Positions 61,479 to 64,000 of a stretch of 64,000 bases of DNA are shown here, in pieces. Source of the DNA: Spirochaetales bacterium Spiro_09 (GTDB lineage Bacteria; Spirochaetota; Spirochaetia; Treponematales; Treponemataceae). The notes under the pieces are model-generated. The model searched no databases, was not told the origin of the DNA, and saw only the letters and a list, made by a program, of their open reading frames with translations. The DNA lies in the NCBI GenBank assembly GCA_001604385.1, contig LVBK01000026.1, forward strand, positions 1-64,000, given 5' to 3'. How positions within the stretch are numbered: position 1 is the stretch's first letter; each line of letters begins with the position of its first letter. The translations under genes and the position numbers were made by a program.

Positions 61479-63974
61479 ATGCTGGTCATGAAATTTGGCG
61501 GTACTTCCATGGGAAGCGCCGGACGTATGTCCAATTCTGTCGACATTATGTGCGACCGCGCCCGGGCGGATCGAATTTGTGTCGTTGTTTCGGCTGTTGC
61601 AGGCATTTCAAATCTGCTTCAGGAAAGTATTACTGCCGCAATGCGGCTTTTTGACGGAGAGACGACAACCAGCTTTACCACTCTTGACGACTTTGTGGCT
61701 ACTGTACGGAATAAACATTCTGTGATTCTTGCCGATCTGCGGGATCAGCATCGAGGGTATCCTGTTGAGGATGTGAGCACCCGTCTTGAGCCTTTTTATG
61801 CCTTGTACGGGCGGTTACTGGTTGCAGTGGCTTCGTTCGGGGAATGCCCCCCCACCATTGAAAGCCGTATTATGGGTTTGGGTGAACAAATGTGTATCCC
61901 CATTGTTTCCGGTATACTTGAGGCAAAGGGCCTTGATCACGAAATTCTTGACAGCCGCAAAATAATCGTTACCGACGGTGGTCCGTTGACCGAGGCCGAC
62001 CCGGTTCTTTCCCGCATAGAGGATAATTGTGCTCGGTGGCGAACGGGCGGAAAGGCGGTTCTTCTTGCCCCCGGTTTTATCAGTTCGGATATTTCCGGAA
62101 AACCGGGGCTTCTGGGTCGTAATGGTTCCGACTTTTCCGCGGCTCTTTATGCCATGGGCCTTCACGCGGACAAGCTTGAAGTGTGGACCGATGTTGACGG
62201 CATTTATACCGCTGATCCGCGCATTGTTCGCGATGCGCGCCTTGTTGACGATTTATCCTATGAAGAAGCCATGGAATTATCCTTTTTTGGCTCCAAGGTG
62301 TTGCACCCGAAAACGATCGCGCCGGCTGCCGCGCGGGAAATTGAAATCTGGAGTATGAACAGTTTTAATCCTGCCGCACGCGGAAGCCGCATTACGTCAG
62401 CCAATCGAATACCGCAGAGCGAGGGAGCCGGGCCTGTCCGGGGGGTCACCTGCCTGAAGGATACTGCGATGATCAGTATTTCGGGAGCCGGTATGAAAGG
62501 ACGTAAGGGTATCGCAGCCCGTATCTTCGCCGCGGTCAGCCGGGCGGGAATATCTGTGCTTTTGATAACCCAGTCAAGTTCAGAATATGCCATCAGTTTT
62601 TGTGTGCGTGGATCGGAGGCAAAATCTGCGGTATCGACGCTCGAGGAAGAATTTGCCCTTGAAATACGAGAGAAACTTATTGACGATATTTCCCTTCTCT
62701 CCGGTATGGCGATTGTGTCTATCGTCGGAGACGGCATGATGCAATGCAAGGGGGTTGCGGGCACCTTCTTTTCAGCTCTTGCCTTCGGGGGCATCAATAT
62801 TCAGGCTATCGCACAGGGCTCGTCCGAGCGGTCAATCAGTACTGTCGTAGCGAGCGCCGATGGAGACAAGGCGGTCAAGATCGCTCACCGTTTTTTCTTC
62901 AATACCATGCAATCAGTCGAAGTGTTTCTGTATGGCATAGGTGTTGTCGGCGGAAAATTGCTTGAACAGATTCGCGGTCAACAGCGCGAACTGAGAAAGC
63001 ACCATATCGATATGCAAGTTTGGCTTGTTGCGAACTCGCGGAATATGCTGATAAATCGCGATGGCATAGATCTGGAATCGTGGCGCGCGCAACTTGAGTC
63101 GTCATCGGAAGCAGCCTCGCTCGATCAACTTCTCAATCTGGTAAAAACAGAAAAACCGCTCAATCCGGTTTTTGTAGATTGTACTGCAACCTCGGCTATT
63201 CCCGAACGCTATCCCGATCTGTTTCGTGCCGGCATGCATGTGGTAACACCCAATAAACGGGCGAATTCGCTTTCCTGGGAGTGGTACACGTCGCTCCGCT
63301 CTGAGGCGATTAAAAATCGCAAACGCTTTCTGTATGAAACAAATGTTGGTGCAGGCCTTCCGGTCCTCGACACCTTCCGCAATATGCTCAAGTCGGGAGA
63401 TGAACTGTTCAGCTTCTCCGGTATTATGTCCGGCTCCCTGTCCTATATTTTCGGACGGCTTGACGAAGGTGTCCCTTTCTCGCAAGCTGTGCAGGAAGCC
63501 CGGCAAAAAGGGTTTACGGAACCAGATCCCAGGGATGACCTTTCCGGTCTCGATGTTGCCCGCAAGGCGCTTATCATTGCGCGAGAGGCACACTGTCCCC
63601 TGGAGCTTGATCATATTACGCTGTCGCCACTGTTTCCGGACAGCTTTGATACGAGCGGGACTGTTGAGGAGTTCATGAAACGGTTGCCGGATATCGACAA
63701 CTGGTTCGCGGACCGACTTTCCCGTCTTCGTGCGGAGGGGAAGGTTCTCCGCTTTGCGGCCTCTATTGACGGAAAGGATTGTTCCGCGGGTGTCGGGCCA
63801 ATTGAGGTTTCCGCATCCGAACCCCTTGCAGCGATTCGCGGCGGGGAAAACGCCTTTGTGTTTACCACAAAGTATTACTCACCCATACCGCTCGTGATAC
63901 GAGGGTATGGTGCCGGTGCCGACGTAACCGCTTCCGGTGTATTTGCAGATATATTGAGGACAACAACATGGTAA
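61479..63974 (+). CDS. thrA: Bifunctional aspartokinase / homoserine dehydrogenase
   Basis: Fused enzyme of 831 residues for the first and third steps of the threonine/methionine branch. The kinase part (LVMKFGGTSMGSAGRM, GLGEQMCIPIVSG, FGSKVLHPKTIAPA) is followed by ACT domains about 310-460 (ISVLLITQSSSE, GGINIQAIAQGSSE) and the dehydrogenase from 463 (GIGVVGGKLLEQI, TSAIPERYPDLFRAG, TPNKRAN, SLSYIFG). GAGG is six bases before the ATG. It overlaps the next gene by seven bases. Confidence 0.95.
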   Translation: MLVMKFGGTSMGSAGRMSNSVDIMCDRARADRICVVVSAVAGISNLLQESITAAMRLFDGETTTSFTTLDDFVATVRNKHSVILADLRDQHRGYPVEDVSTRLEPFYALYGRLLVAVASFGECPPTIESRIMGLGEQMCIPIVSGILEAKGLDHEILDSRKIIVTDGGPLTEADPVLSRIEDNCARWRTGGKAVLLAPGFISSDISGKPGLLGRNGSDFSAALYAMGLHADKLEVWTDVDGIYTADPRIVRDARLVDDLSYEEAMELSFFGSKVLHPKTIAPAAAREIEIWSMNSFNPAARGSRITSANRIPQSEGAGPVRGVTCLKDTAMISISGAGMKGRKGIAARIFAAVSRAGISVLLITQSSSEYAISFCVRGSEAKSAVSTLEEEFALEIREKLIDDISLLSGMAIVSIVGDGMMQCKGVAGTFFSALAFGGINIQAIAQGSSERSISTVVASADGDKAVKIAHRFFFNTMQSVEVFLYGIGVVGGKLLEQIRGQQRELRKHHIDMQVWLVANSRNMLINRDGIDLESWRAQLESSSEAASLDQLLNLVKTEKPLNPVFVDCTATSAIPERYPDLFRAGMHVVTPNKRANSLSWEWYTSLRSEAIKNRKRFLYETNVGAGLPVLDTFRNMLKSGDELFSFSGIMSGSLSYIFGRLDEGVPFSQAVQEARQKGFTEPDPRDDLSGLDVARKALIIAREAHCPLELDHITLSPLFPDSFDTSGTVEEFMKRLPDIDNWFADRLSRLRAEGKVLRFAASIDGKDCSAGVGPIEVSASEPLAAIRGGENAFVFTTKYYSPIPLVIRGYGAGADVTASGVFADILRTTTW

Positions 63975-64000
63975 TCGTACTTGAGAAAAATATCCGCGAT
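63968..64000 (+). CDS. Start of a downstream gene, possibly DAHP synthase (partial)
   Basis: ATG at 63968, with GAGGA seven bases upstream, begins the frame MVIVLEKNIRD, cut off by the window end. Short N-termini of this kind open AroF-type 3-deoxy-7-phosphoheptulonate synthases. Eleven residues are too few to be sure. It overlaps the thrA stop, so it is in the same operon. Confidence 0.4.
   Translation, partial: MVIVLEKNIRD

Overview
The window looks like chromosomal DNA from a spirochaete, probably related to Treponema or Spirochaeta. This is an inference from gene content. The pointers are two solute-binding proteins whose signal peptides end in FAGGA, a desulfoferrodoxin-type superoxide reductase, AsnA, a fused MsrB-MsrA, several class III nucleotidyl cyclases, a methyl-accepting chemotaxis protein and an FHA plus Ser/Thr kinase pair. 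No prophage, insertion sequence or CRISPR array is visible. The first 19 bases are exactly the Tn5/Nextera mosaic end, so position 1 is a library-adapter artefact and not genome.

1-10 kb: a GH10 xylanase lipoprotein, a secreted protein of unknown function, a three-gene ABC importer on the minus strand (binding protein, permease, ATPase), tRNA-Leu(UAA), a TatD nuclease, a TrpR repressor and a very large ankyrin-repeat lipoprotein. The importer has a 26-bp perfect palindrome just before its first gene. With trpR 1.4 kb away, a TrpR-controlled aromatic amino acid importer is a reasonable hypothesis. 10-22 kb: an Hpt protein, a CPA2 antiporter fused to a PTS EIIA domain, fabH facing a four-gene 2-oxoacid:ferredoxin oxidoreductase operon, trkA-trkH potassium uptake, a flavodoxin, a nucleotidyl cyclase, tRNA-Val(GAC), superoxide reductase and tRNA-Leu(GAG).

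22-34 kb: a TRAP transporter, a phosphoesterase, D-lactate dehydrogenase with an odd C-terminal tail, EF-P with its modifying enzyme EpmA, MsrB-MsrA, a polysaccharide deacetylase, and a cobalamin riboswitch that precedes an unknown lipoprotein and a TonB-dependent receptor. 34-50 kb: a TtcA-like tRNA thiolase, another phosphoesterase, the operon sbcD-sbcC-pncB-cyclase, a chemotaxis receptor, malic enzyme, a DMT exporter, ndk, gpsA, ffh and a diguanylate cyclase. 50-64 kb: the complete AmmeMemoRadiSam gene trio, an FHA protein with a membrane Ser/Thr kinase, asnA, a B12-binding radical SAM protein, icd, a ThrE-type exporter, a CorC-like CBS protein, thrA and the start of what may be a DAHP synthase.

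Two genome-wide themes stand out. A 21-bp sequence beginning TACTGCTATCAATATTGTTG occurs seven times at four intergenic loci, three times as facing pairs, like a family of miniature inverted-repeat elements. At least ten genes also have a TATACT-like -10 box only 6-9 bases before the start codon and no Shine-Dalgarno sequence, which suggests frequent leaderless transcription.
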